Positions 1-7,144 of a DNA stretch of 23,158 nucleotides are shown here, piece by piece. The notes beneath the pieces were generated by a model that ran no database searches, was not told where the DNA came from, and worked only from the letters and a program-made list of their open reading frames with translations. The stretch's first letter is position 1. Every line of letters starts with the position of its first letter. The translations under genes were made by a program, and so were the position numbers. Source of the DNA: SHZI01 sp964371995 (GTDB lineage Bacteria; Pseudomonadota; Gammaproteobacteria; Steroidobacterales; GCA-2729495); contig CAYJPG010000042.1 of assembly GCA_964371995.1 (NCBI GenBank), forward strand, positions 1 to 23,158. Reading direction: 5' to 3'.

Positions 1-92
1 ACGACCATTGCCCCGGCCCCATAGCGCTGCAGCAGGGTACTTGCCTCCTGCAGGCTGGCCGGCAGGTAGTAATCCTCTAGGTTGAGTGCCAT
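1..92 (-). CDS. CoxM-like FAD-binding subunit of a molybdenum hydroxylase (partial, N-terminus only)
   Basis: Only the first 30 codons are in the window; the gene runs off the left edge on the minus strand. The translation begins MALNLEDYYLPASLQEA and continues with STLLQRYGAGAMVV. This is the usual opening of the FAD-binding (medium) subunit of CO dehydrogenase/xanthine dehydrogenase-type enzymes: an aromatic residue, then 'P.S..EA..LL...G..A', just before the first FAD loop. The complete gene starting at 262 opens the same way (PFRYHRAASIEAAIRQ). The start ATG is at 92-90. It diverges from the plus-strand molybdenum hydroxylase operon across a 169-bp spacer. I infer that a second molybdenum hydroxylase module lies to the left. 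The family call rests on 30 residues only. Confidence 0.66.
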   Translation of the reverse strand, partial: MALNLEDYYLPASLQEASTLLQRYGAGAMV

Positions 93-261
93 TGCATCAG
101 ACCTGATTCAGAATCAAGGGTAATAAATAACCCGGTTGCAGAGCATAGTCACGCACCGGCAAGCCCGGGTTCCCATTCTGGGCAAATCTGTTAGCCGCAC
201 GCGCAGCCGGATAGATCGCCGGGCAGGCACGTGTTATCAATCGGGGAAGGGAGAAGCAAGC
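93..261. promoter_or_regulatory. Divergent intergenic region with several inverted repeats
   Basis: This 169-bp spacer separates two divergent molybdenum hydroxylase modules. It contains a perfect 13-bp palindrome, TGATTCAGAATCA, at 104-116, only 11 bp from the minus-strand start codon. Next comes an imperfect 16-bp inverted repeat with an AT-rich core, GGGTAATAAATAACCC, at 118-133, and then CCCATTCTGGG at 172-182. Any of these could be an operator. I found no convincing -35/-10 pair on either strand. Confidence 0.4.
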
Positions 262-1155
262 ATGTATCCTGCGCCATTCCGTTACCACCGGGCCGCTTCG
301 ATTGAGGCGGCCATCCGGCAGATATCCGAGCTTGGTGAGGGCGCCCGCGCCCTGGCAGGCGGCCAGAGCCTGCTGGTCTGGCTGAAAATGCGCTTTGGCG
401 AGGTCAGCGACCTGGTGGACATCGGACGCATACCCGGCCTGGACACCATCACACAGGATGCTGCCGGCGTGCGCATCGGTGCGCTGGCTACCCATGCGCG
501 CATCGCCCGCTCACCGCTGGCAAAGCTGCTGCCGATTGTTGGCGATTGCGCGAACGGCATCGCGGACAACCAGGTGCGCAGCCGCGGCACCATCGGCGGC
601 TCGCTGGCCTCCGGTGATCCGAGCTGCGACTGGCCGGTGCTGCTGACCACGCTTGATGCCAAGCTGCACACCCAGGGTCCCGGTGGTGCCCGCGACCTGC
701 CTGTGGATGGCTTCGTCGAAGATCTTTACGTCACGAAGCTAAAACCCGGTGAGCTGATCACCGGCATCAGCTTTGCGATGCCGGTCAAGGGCAGTGCCGG
801 TGCCTACGTCGGCTTCAAGCGTTGCGCGCCGGCCTATCCGACCATTTCAGTCGGCGTGCAGCTCAGCCTCAAGGGTGAGCAATGTGAGGATGTGCGTATC
901 GCGCTCGGTTCGGCGGGGTTGACCACGATTCATGCCCGCGCCGCTGAAGCCGAACTCAAGGGTAAAACGCTGACTCCGGCAACGCTCGCCCGGGCGGCAG
1001 ACGCGGCGGTAGCAGCGAGCGATCCGGTGGATGACCAGCGCGGTCCCATCGCCTTCAAGCAGTCGATCATCAAGGTACTGGTCAAGCGCGGCATTGAGAC
1101 CGCGAAGCGCCGGTGTCAAGGCGAAACAGTCGAGGTGAGCCATGAGTACTACTGA
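262..1155 (+). CDS. FAD-binding (medium) subunit of a CoxM-type molybdenum hydroxylase
   Basis: This 297-residue protein is predicted to carry FAD and pass electrons from the 2Fe-2S clusters to an acceptor in a heterotrimeric molybdenum hydroxylase. The two FAD loops of the family are visible: AGGQSLLVWLKMR at about residues 32-44, and TIGGSLA near residues 110-116, preceded by NQVRSRG. The C-terminal CO-dehydrogenase flavoprotein domain follows to the end, and the length is normal for CoxM proteins (about 280-300). I chose ATG 262 because GGGAGAA precedes it at good spacing and the protein then begins with the family N-terminus; the frame stays open upstream to 136 but that extension has no family similarity. 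It overlaps the next gene by 14 bp, which indicates a translationally coupled operon. The substrate cannot be read from this subunit. Confidence 0.93.
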   Translation: MYPAPFRYHRAASIEAAIRQISELGEGARALAGGQSLLVWLKMRFGEVSDLVDIGRIPGLDTITQDAAGVRIGALATHARIARSPLAKLLPIVGDCANGIADNQVRSRGTIGGSLASGDPSCDWPVLLTTLDAKLHTQGPGGARDLPVDGFVEDLYVTKLKPGELITGISFAMPVKGSAGAYVGFKRCAPAYPTISVGVQLSLKGEQCEDVRIALGSAGLTTIHARAAEAELKGKTLTPATLARAADAAVAASDPVDDQRGPIAFKQSIIKVLVKRGIETAKRRCQGETVEVSHEYY

Positions 1156-1639
1156 GACCATCGACCTGGTACCTATCGAGGTCACGGTAAACGGGCAGCT
1201 GTACAGACGCGAAGTGGAGCCTCGTCTCCTGCTGGTGCAGTTCCTGCGCGAAGAACTGCGTCTGACCGGCACCCATATTGGTTGCGACACGACCTATTGC
1301 GGTGCCTGTACGGTGCAACTTGATGGTGCGCCCATCAAGTCCTGCACGGTGCTGGCGGTACAGGCCGACGGCGGCGAGATTCTCAGTGTCGAGGGCCTGG
1401 AGAAAGACGGCGAGCTGCATGCGTTGCAGAAAGCCTTTTCAGAGCACCATGGCCTGCAGTGTGGCTATTGCACGCCTGGCATGATGATGTCTGCTCATGC
1501 GCTGCTTGCCGCCAATCCTGACCCGAGTGCCAAAGATATCCGCAAGGCGATCCAGGGCAACCTGTGCCGCTGCACCGGTTACCAGAATATTTTCAAGGCG
1601 ATTGAAGCAGCCGCCACCGAGCTGCGGGGGGATGGCTAG
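1142..1639 (+). CDS. 2Fe-2S (small) subunit of a CoxS-type molybdenum hydroxylase
   Basis: This 165-residue iron-sulfur subunit carries electrons between the molybdenum centre and FAD. The N-terminal plant-type ferredoxin domain has its cluster cysteines at C48, C53, C56 and C68 (GCDTTYCGAC then C). The C-terminal helical domain has CGYC at 107-110 and CRC at 142-144, which binds the second cluster. All eight cysteines are present, so the subunit looks functional. A GAGGTGA ribosome site lies just before the ATG. The gene starts inside the end of the FAD subunit gene, and its TAG directly abuts the ATG of the next gene, so the genes are almost certainly co-translated. Confidence 0.95.
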   Translation: MSTTETIDLVPIEVTVNGQLYRREVEPRLLLVQFLREELRLTGTHIGCDTTYCGACTVQLDGAPIKSCTVLAVQADGGEILSVEGLEKDGELHALQKAFSEHHGLQCGYCTPGMMMSAHALLAANPDPSAKDIRKAIQGNLCRCTGYQNIFKAIEAAATELRGDG

Positions 1640-2098
1640 ATGGGTATCAAGTTTGACGGTGAGTTCACCGTGACGGCATCGCCGCAGGAGGTCTACGATC
1701 TTCTCGCCGATCCGCAGAAGTTTGCGCCATTGCTGCCCACCTATCGCAGTCTGGAAGTGAAGGATGAGCGCACCACCGACGTAACGGTTGAAGTCGGGGT
1801 CGGCAAAATCCGCGGCTCGGCCGTCGTCACGCTGGCCCTGGAAGGTGAGGAGGCGCCGCGTCGTGCCGCATACAGCGGCAAAGGCAAGGTCATGGGCAGC
1901 GCCTTTAACATGCTGACCTCCTTCGACCTCGAAGCGCTGGATGACGGCGGCACGCGCGTCAAATGGGCGGGCGATCTCAGCATGTTCGGCAAGCTGGTCG
2001 CACTGGCCGGCGGGCTGATCCGGCCGATCGCCAAGAAAGACATCCAGCGTCTGGTCGATGCCATTCAGGCGGCGCTGTCGCCTGGCCAGGCTGGCTGA
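1640..2098 (+). CDS. CoxG-like SRPBCC-fold protein
   Basis: This 152-residue protein matches the carbon monoxide dehydrogenase subunit G family (SRPBCC/START-like fold). It has the typical N-terminus with FDGEFTV and a 'SPQEVYDLLADPQKFAPLLP' stretch, followed by an antiparallel beta region, a GKGKVMGSAF segment and a C-terminal amphipathic helix (about residues 120-147). In CO-oxidising bacteria CoxG helps attach the enzyme to the membrane; in other molybdenum hydroxylase operons its role is unproven. Its ATG begins immediately after the stop of the 2Fe-2S gene. Lying between the small and large subunit genes is an unusual place for it. Membrane recruitment of the enzyme is an inference. Confidence 0.88.
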   Translation: MGIKFDGEFTVTASPQEVYDLLADPQKFAPLLPTYRSLEVKDERTTDVTVEVGVGKIRGSAVVTLALEGEEAPRRAAYSGKGKVMGSAFNMLTSFDLEALDDGGTRVKWAGDLSMFGKLVALAGGLIRPIAKKDIQRLVDAIQAALSPGQAG

Positions 2099-2135
2099 GA
2101 TGGCGAGCTGAGACCATGCAACGAGGGAGTGCTTC

Positions 2136-4553
2136 ATGAGCTGGGTAGGGAAATCCTTGCGACGCAAGGAAGACGAGCGGCTGGTACGCGGGCAGGGGCT
2201 CTTCGCCGATGATGAACTCGGCGCCGGGATGTTGCATCTCTATATCCTCCGCTCGCCCTATGCCCATGCACGCATCCTCAGCATCGACACGGCGGCAGCG
2301 GAAGCGCTCCCCGGTGTGGTCTGCGTGCTGACCGGCAAGGATGTACTCGAACACTGCGATCCCTACATGCAGCTCGGCCCCGAGCCCTGCGACAAGATCC
2401 GCGATCTGCCGCTGGCCATCGACAAGGTCATCTTTCAGGGTGAGCCGGTGGCTGCCATTGCCGCGACCTCACCAGGAATCGCGATGGATGCCGGCCAGTT
2501 GATCGATGTTGATTACGAGATGCTGGATGCGGTGGTGGATCCGGAGGCGGCGCTCACCGACAAGATCATCCTGCACGAGGCAGCAGGAACCAACCGCACC
2601 TATCATGATGTTTACGAATACGGTGATGTGGACCAGGCTTTCCGGGATGCTGCTCATGTGGTGCGCATTCCACGCATGCATTTTCATCGCTACGCGAGCA
2701 CGCCGCTCGAAGGCAGCGCCTGCGTGGCTGAGTGGACCCGTCAGGGCACGGTCGATTTTCTCTGTAACAACTCCTTTCCGGGTTTTGCCCAGCAGCTGCT
2801 GGCACCCGGCCTGCGGCTCAAGTCCGACCAGGTCCGTATCCGCACTCACGATATCGGCGGCAGCTTCGGTAACAAGATCTGGAACTACGTGTACATGGCG
2901 CTGGCGGCACTGGCGTCGAAGAAAGCCGGCGGCCGGCGCGTCAAGTGGGCGGAACTCCGCACGGAGAACCTGCTCGGCAGCGGGCACGGCAACGAACGGA
3001 CCTTCCTCGATACTGAGGTTGCCCTCGACAAGGGTGGCGTGATCACCGCGGTCCGTTCCCGGCACATCGATGACTGCGGCGCCTACACGCGCTATGAGCC
3101 GCTGGGCTGTGTGATCTGGTCACAGGTACTGCCGGCCACCTGCAAGCTGCGCAATATGCGTATCGACTTTACGCAGACCGTGACCAACAAGTGTCCGGCG
3201 GTGCCGAACCGCGGTTACTCACGGATGCAGCATCTCTGGTTCATGGAACGTATCGTCGATATATGTGCCCATGAACTGCACATTCCGGCCGATGAAATGC
3301 GCCTGCGCAACTACATCACCGAATTCCCCTACGAGACGCCGAACGGCTGCGTGTATGACTCCGGCAACTATCCGGCGATGCTTGCCAAGGCCAAGCAGCT
3401 CGTCGACTGGGACAAGTGGAAGAAGATGCAGGTGGCCGCACGCGCTGAAGGCCGGCTGATTGGCATCGGTATCGGTACCACGCTGGATTCCGGTACCAAT
3501 AATTTCGGTCAGGCGCAGATCATGAATCAGCATCTGCCGTTTTCGGGCAACGCGGAAGTCTGCACCATGCGGCTCGACTTCGATGGTGCGCTGGTGGTCT
3601 GCCTGGGTACCGGTCCGTCGGGCCAGGGGCACGAGACCGCGACTTCGCAGGTGGTCGCCGATGAACTCGGCATCGACCCCTCGATGGTTCAGGTGAGGTC
3701 CGGCTTCGACACGGCCTGGAATACCTTCGTCGGCCACTCGGGTACCTATGCCAGCCAGTTTGCCGTCACCGGCCTGTCGGCTGTTTACGGTGCCTGTCAG
3801 AAGCTGAAAGCCGAGATGCGCAAACTGGCCGCTTTCCTGCTTGAAGCGCCCGAAGACAAGCTCGCATTCGGCACCGGGGCGCAGGGTCCTGAAGTCCGTG
3901 TCCGCGGTACCGACAAGGCGATCGGTTACTGGCAGCTGAGTAACGTCATCAACAACAACAATGCGATGCTCGACGAGCGCATGGCCGATGTCACGCTCAA
4001 CATCCGCCACGTTTACCGTCCGCCATTCCGTGTGCCGGACACGAAGCGCAAGTTCGGCAATCTCACCCTGACCTATGCCGCCCAGCTGCACATAGCAGTC
4101 ATCGAGGTTAGCCGCGAGACCAGCCGCGCACAGATTCTCGCCTATGCAGCCGTGGATGATTGCGGCACCGTCATCAATCCGCAAATCGTCGCCGGCCAGG
4201 TGCACGGTGCGACCAGCCACGGCATCGGTGCTGCGCTGATGGAGAGCTTCAACTACGACGAAACCGGTAATCTGCTGACCAGCACCTTCAGCGACTACTG
4301 CCCGATCACCTCACTGAACATCCCGGATATCGTCTACGGCAGTATCCAGACGCCATCGCCATTCAGCTACAACGGCGCGAAGGGCATGGGTGAGGGCGGT
4401 GGCGCGCCACTGCACTCCATCTCCGCTGCGGTTCAGGATGCGCTGTATGAGGCCGGGGTGATCGTCACCGAGTCACACCATTCGCCGCCGGCGATTTTTG
4501 CGGCCATGCAGAAGCCGAATCGCGCGCAGGCGGTCAGCGTGGAGAAACGCTGA
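2136..4553 (+). CDS. Molybdopterin-binding (large) subunit of a xanthine dehydrogenase/CoxL-family hydroxylase, non-CODH active site
   Basis: This 805-residue catalytic subunit binds the molybdopterin cofactor. Family landmarks in order: KSLRRKEDERLVRG near the N-terminus, IGGSFGNK at 240-247 (cofactor loop), GQGHE at 496-500, and GMGEGG at 750-755, with E753 in the position of the catalytic base glutamate. The substrate loop reads VPNRGYSRMQHLWFMER (356-372). Form I CO dehydrogenases have AYXCSFR here, where the cysteine binds copper; form II enzymes have AYRGAGR. This protein has glycine at the cysteine position, so aerobic CO oxidation is not supported. It probably hydroxylates an organic substrate (N-heterocycle, aldehyde or similar), but the substrate is unknown. 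GAGGGAGT precedes the ATG. Length is normal for CoxL (about 800). Confidence 0.92.
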   Translation: MSWVGKSLRRKEDERLVRGQGLFADDELGAGMLHLYILRSPYAHARILSIDTAAAEALPGVVCVLTGKDVLEHCDPYMQLGPEPCDKIRDLPLAIDKVIFQGEPVAAIAATSPGIAMDAGQLIDVDYEMLDAVVDPEAALTDKIILHEAAGTNRTYHDVYEYGDVDQAFRDAAHVVRIPRMHFHRYASTPLEGSACVAEWTRQGTVDFLCNNSFPGFAQQLLAPGLRLKSDQVRIRTHDIGGSFGNKIWNYVYMALAALASKKAGGRRVKWAELRTENLLGSGHGNERTFLDTEVALDKGGVITAVRSRHIDDCGAYTRYEPLGCVIWSQVLPATCKLRNMRIDFTQTVTNKCPAVPNRGYSRMQHLWFMERIVDICAHELHIPADEMRLRNYITEFPYETPNGCVYDSGNYPAMLAKAKQLVDWDKWKKMQVAARAEGRLIGIGIGTTLDSGTNNFGQAQIMNQHLPFSGNAEVCTMRLDFDGALVVCLGTGPSGQGHETATSQVVADELGIDPSMVQVRSGFDTAWNTFVGHSGTYASQFAVTGLSAVYGACQKLKAEMRKLAAFLLEAPEDKLAFGTGAQGPEVRVRGTDKAIGYWQLSNVINNNNAMLDERMADVTLNIRHVYRPPFRVPDTKRKFGNLTLTYAAQLHIAVIEVSRETSRAQILAYAAVDDCGTVINPQIVAGQVHGATSHGIGAALMESFNYDETGNLLTSTFSDYCPITSLNIPDIVYGSIQTPSPFSYNGAKGMGEGGGAPLHSISAAVQDALYEAGVIVTESHHSPPAIFAAMQKPNRAQAVSVEKR

Positions 4554-4588
4554 CCGTATCCCCGGATCAGACATGCCGCCGAGGCCGG

Positions 4589-4594
4589 TATACT
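4589..4594 (+). promoter_or_regulatory. Possible -10 box for the antiporter gene
   Basis: TATACT lies 44 bp upstream of the GTG start in the 85-bp gap after the molybdopterin subunit gene. The -35 position (ATCAGA at 4566-4571) is a poor match, so this is a weak promoter call. Confidence 0.25.
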
Positions 4595-4638
4595 CCATGG
4601 CCTGAGGCATCTGTTTTGTCCTTTGCAGGCGGGCGCAC

Positions 4639-5883
4639 GTGACGATTTTCCAGGCCGTTGCCATCCTGCTGGTTCTGGCCGGTCTGGCGAGTTACCTCAA
4701 TTACCGCTTTCTGGGCCTGCCTTCCACGATCGGGCTCATGGTCATTGCGCTGGTCCTGTCGCTGACCACTGTGCTGCTCGGCAAGCTCGGTGTGCCTGGC
4801 GTGCGTCTGGCGGCAGATCTGGTCGGCTCCATCGACTTCAGCGAAACCCTGCTGCACGGCATGCTCGCCTTCCTGTTGTTTGCCGGTGCGCTGCACGTCA
4901 ACTTCAATGACCTGCGCTCCCAGCTGTCGCCCGTTGCAGTTCTTTCGACAGTCGGGGTTGCGCTGGCCACGGCACTGATCGGTATTGCTTTCTGGGCCAC
5001 TGCCGGAGCGCTCGGTGTAGAGATACCGTTTATTTACGGCTTGCTGTTTGGCGCGCTGATATCGCCCACCGATCCCGTCGCCGTGCTGGGTGTGCTGAAG
5101 AATGCCGGCGCAGTGAAATCGCTGGAAACAAAAATTGCCGGGGAGTCGCTGTTCAATGACGGCATTGGGGTGGTGGTGTTTCTGACCCTGCTCGATATTG
5201 CGACCGGCGTCGGTGACCCGGCCCCGGGAAGTGTCGCGGTATTCCTCCTGAAAGAAGCGCTGGGCGGCGCATTGCTGGGCGGTGTGGGCGGTTACGCGGC
5301 GTACAGGATGCTGCGTACGGTCGACAACTATCCGGTAGAGATACTGCTGACGCTGGCACTCGCAGCCGGTACCTACAGTCTGGGCGAGTACCTGCATGTT
5401 TCAGCGCCGATTGCGGTTGTCGTCGCCGGTCTGGTAACCGGCAACCATGGCCGCGCGTTCGGCATGTCGGAAAAGACCCGGAATCACCTGGATGCGTTCT
5501 GGGAACTGACTGATGAGTTCATGAATGCGGTCCTGTTCATCCTCATCGGCATCGAACTGCTGGTGATCAAAACCACACCGCAGAACCTGCTGATTGGCGT
5601 TGCTGCCGTGTTGATTGTGCTGGCTGCGCGGTTCGTCAGCGTCGCTGTGCCGGTGTCCCTGATGCGGTATTGGCGCGAATTCAGCCACGGTGCCATACCG
5701 ATACTGACCTGGGCCGGGTTGCGCGGTGGCATATCCATCGGTCTGGCATTGTCCCTGCCGCTGTCACCACAGCGCGACCTCCTGATCGGTGCAACTTACA
5801 TGGTGGTTGTTTTCTCGGTGCTGGTGCAGGGTATGACCCTCAACCGGGTGGTCGGCCATTACGGAAAAAAGACGGCCCGCTGA
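4639..5883 (+). CDS. CPA1-family cation/proton antiporter (NhaP type)
   Basis: This 414-residue integral membrane protein is predicted to exchange Na+ (or K+) for H+ across the inner membrane. It is made almost entirely of hydrophobic helices, starting with FQAVAILLVLAGLASYL. The family motif SPTDPVAVL lies at 142-150 (T144-D145-P146), followed by GESLFNDGIGVVVF at 168-181, in which N173-D174 form the conserved ion-binding pair. WAGLRGGISIGLALSLP near the C-terminus is also typical of CPA1 proteins. It has no long cytoplasmic regulatory tail. The start is GTG 4639, with only a weak AGGCGGG before it. It follows the molybdoenzyme operon by 85 bp and may or may not share its transcript. Ion preference cannot be told from sequence. 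Confidence 0.92.
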   Translation: MTIFQAVAILLVLAGLASYLNYRFLGLPSTIGLMVIALVLSLTTVLLGKLGVPGVRLAADLVGSIDFSETLLHGMLAFLLFAGALHVNFNDLRSQLSPVAVLSTVGVALATALIGIAFWATAGALGVEIPFIYGLLFGALISPTDPVAVLGVLKNAGAVKSLETKIAGESLFNDGIGVVVFLTLLDIATGVGDPAPGSVAVFLLKEALGGALLGGVGGYAAYRMLRTVDNYPVEILLTLALAAGTYSLGEYLHVSAPIAVVVAGLVTGNHGRAFGMSEKTRNHLDAFWELTDEFMNAVLFILIGIELLVIKTTPQNLLIGVAAVLIVLAARFVSVAVPVSLMRYWREFSHGAIPILTWAGLRGGISIGLALSLPLSPQRDLLIGATYMVVVFSVLVQGMTLNRVVGHYGKKTAR

Positions 5884-5933
5884 ATGCAGGCCTGCAATTC
5901 AACCCGGACGCGCCGGGGCAACCGGCAGGATAC

Positions 5934-6974
5934 CTAAACGGTTGCCGCCAACGCCCGACGTCGGGTCTCCGAGGGTGTTTCGCCAAAGCGCGCGCGATAG
6001 CACTTTGCAAACTTGCCGAGGTGATTGAAGCCGCAGGTCAGCGCGATGTCGGTCACGCTGCGCCCGCCGACGGCGCCGGCTACAAGCCCCTGGTGCGCCA
6101 GATCGAGGCGGTAGTCGCGCAGATACTCCATGGGCGTTGTTTGCCGGAAGCGCCGGAACCCCGCCTGCAGTGTTCTCTCGCTGACACCGGCAATCCCGGC
6201 GAGATCGCGCAGCGTGACGGGCTGGTCAGCATTGCTCCGGATGTACTGCTCGACATTGCGGATATAGCCCGGTGCCGGACCCGTACGCTCGGCATCAAGC
6301 GCTGCGCTGTGGTTGTGTGGCAGTTCCATCATCACCAGGCTGATCAGCGTTCGCTCCAGCTGGCGGCAAACCGTCGGACTGCTGACGATGCCAGTGGCAC
6401 GCTGTTCAAACTCGCCGCACAGGAAGTGCAGAAAACGCCGCAGCCCCGGGGCATTGCCGGTGCCCGGATCAGAAGGCTGTTCAAAGTGCACGGGAGCCGG
6501 GAGCCGCTGTCCGGTGGTCTCTTCCAGCCAGCCATGCAGCAGTGTGGATGGTATGCGCAGCGTCAGATTTACTTCGCCGGCGACGAAACGCATCGTGGCC
6601 GGTCCGGTCGGATTCATGGCGCGGATGATCTGCGGGGTCAGTGGTCCCGTGAAACCGTCCTGACTGAGCGTACCGGCGCCATGCAGCAGGACGAGAAAAA
6701 GATAGGAGTCATCCGGGTGCGCTTCGATCTGTACCGCCGCACCGTAGTGCAGCGCGTGCATCGAGACCTGGCCAATGCTGGCGCTGCAGTGGCGGAAGGC
6801 AACCTGTGGCCGTCGTGCAGTGGGTATTACCGTGTGTGGCCACAGGAACCTGGACAGGTGATCACGGGCCGTGAGCAGGTCAGCGGTTTCCAGCACCAGC
6901 TGGCCCGCCAATGGCATGCCGGCCGGCGGCACTGGCCGCAAACTGCCAAAGGGCTCGTGTGTAATGTCGTCCAT
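5934..6974 (-). CDS. AraC-family transcriptional regulator (AraC-binding-like sensor domain)
   Basis: This 346-residue regulator has an N-terminal sensor region (about 35-215) resembling the cupin-like AraC_binding_2 domain (DSYLFLVLLHGAGTLSQDG, then a PGPA-type turn). The C-terminal double helix-turn-helix spans about 238-335. The first HTH is LRDLAGIAGVSERTLQAGF and the second contains SVTDIALTCGFNHLGKFAKCYRARFG split over about 296-322, followed by the usual 'ETPSE' end. The ATG at 6974-6972 is preceded by GAGG. It diverges from the glutaryl-CoA dehydrogenase gene across 170 bp, so it is the natural candidate to control that gene and itself. Its 3' end converges on the antiporter gene with a 50-bp gap. 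The effector is unknown. Confidence 0.92.
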   Translation of the reverse strand: MDDITHEPFGSLRPVPPAGMPLAGQLVLETADLLTARDHLSRFLWPHTVIPTARRPQVAFRHCSASIGQVSMHALHYGAAVQIEAHPDDSYLFLVLLHGAGTLSQDGFTGPLTPQIIRAMNPTGPATMRFVAGEVNLTLRIPSTLLHGWLEETTGQRLPAPVHFEQPSDPGTGNAPGLRRFLHFLCGEFEQRATGIVSSPTVCRQLERTLISLVMMELPHNHSAALDAERTGPAPGYIRNVEQYIRSNADQPVTLRDLAGIAGVSERTLQAGFRRFRQTTPMEYLRDYRLDLAHQGLVAGAVGGRSVTDIALTCGFNHLGKFAKCYRARFGETPSETRRRALAATV

Positions 6975-7144
6975 TCAGGCCTCAATGCAGCGCGGCTTTT
7001 GCCGGCCGATGCGGGGATACTAGCGCGGTGCGGGCTGGCGTGGCCCGCTCCGGTTGCTTCGGCCAATGCAGCTGCGCAAACCGTATAACGGGCTGACGGA
7101 CCGCTTTGTTAATAATCGCGTTTCCCTGAAGCACAGCAGGACAT
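6975..7144. other. Divergent intergenic region between araC-type gene and gcdH
   Basis: This 170-bp spacer must hold the promoters of the minus-strand AraC regulator and the plus-strand glutaryl-CoA dehydrogenase gene. -10-like sequences are present on the plus strand (TATAAC at 7084-7089, AATAAT at 7111-7116), but neither has a -35 box at proper spacing. This fits an activator-dependent promoter. I did not find a clear operator repeat. Confidence 0.35.

Noticed and set aside
136..261. 42-codon upstream extension of the FAD subunit gene
   Set aside because: It has no similarity to CoxM N-termini, and the ribosome site lies before ATG 262.
262..4553. Aerobic CO dehydrogenase operon (coxMSGL)
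   Set aside because: The large subunit lacks the AYXCSFR loop and its cysteine, so the cox names are used only as family labels.
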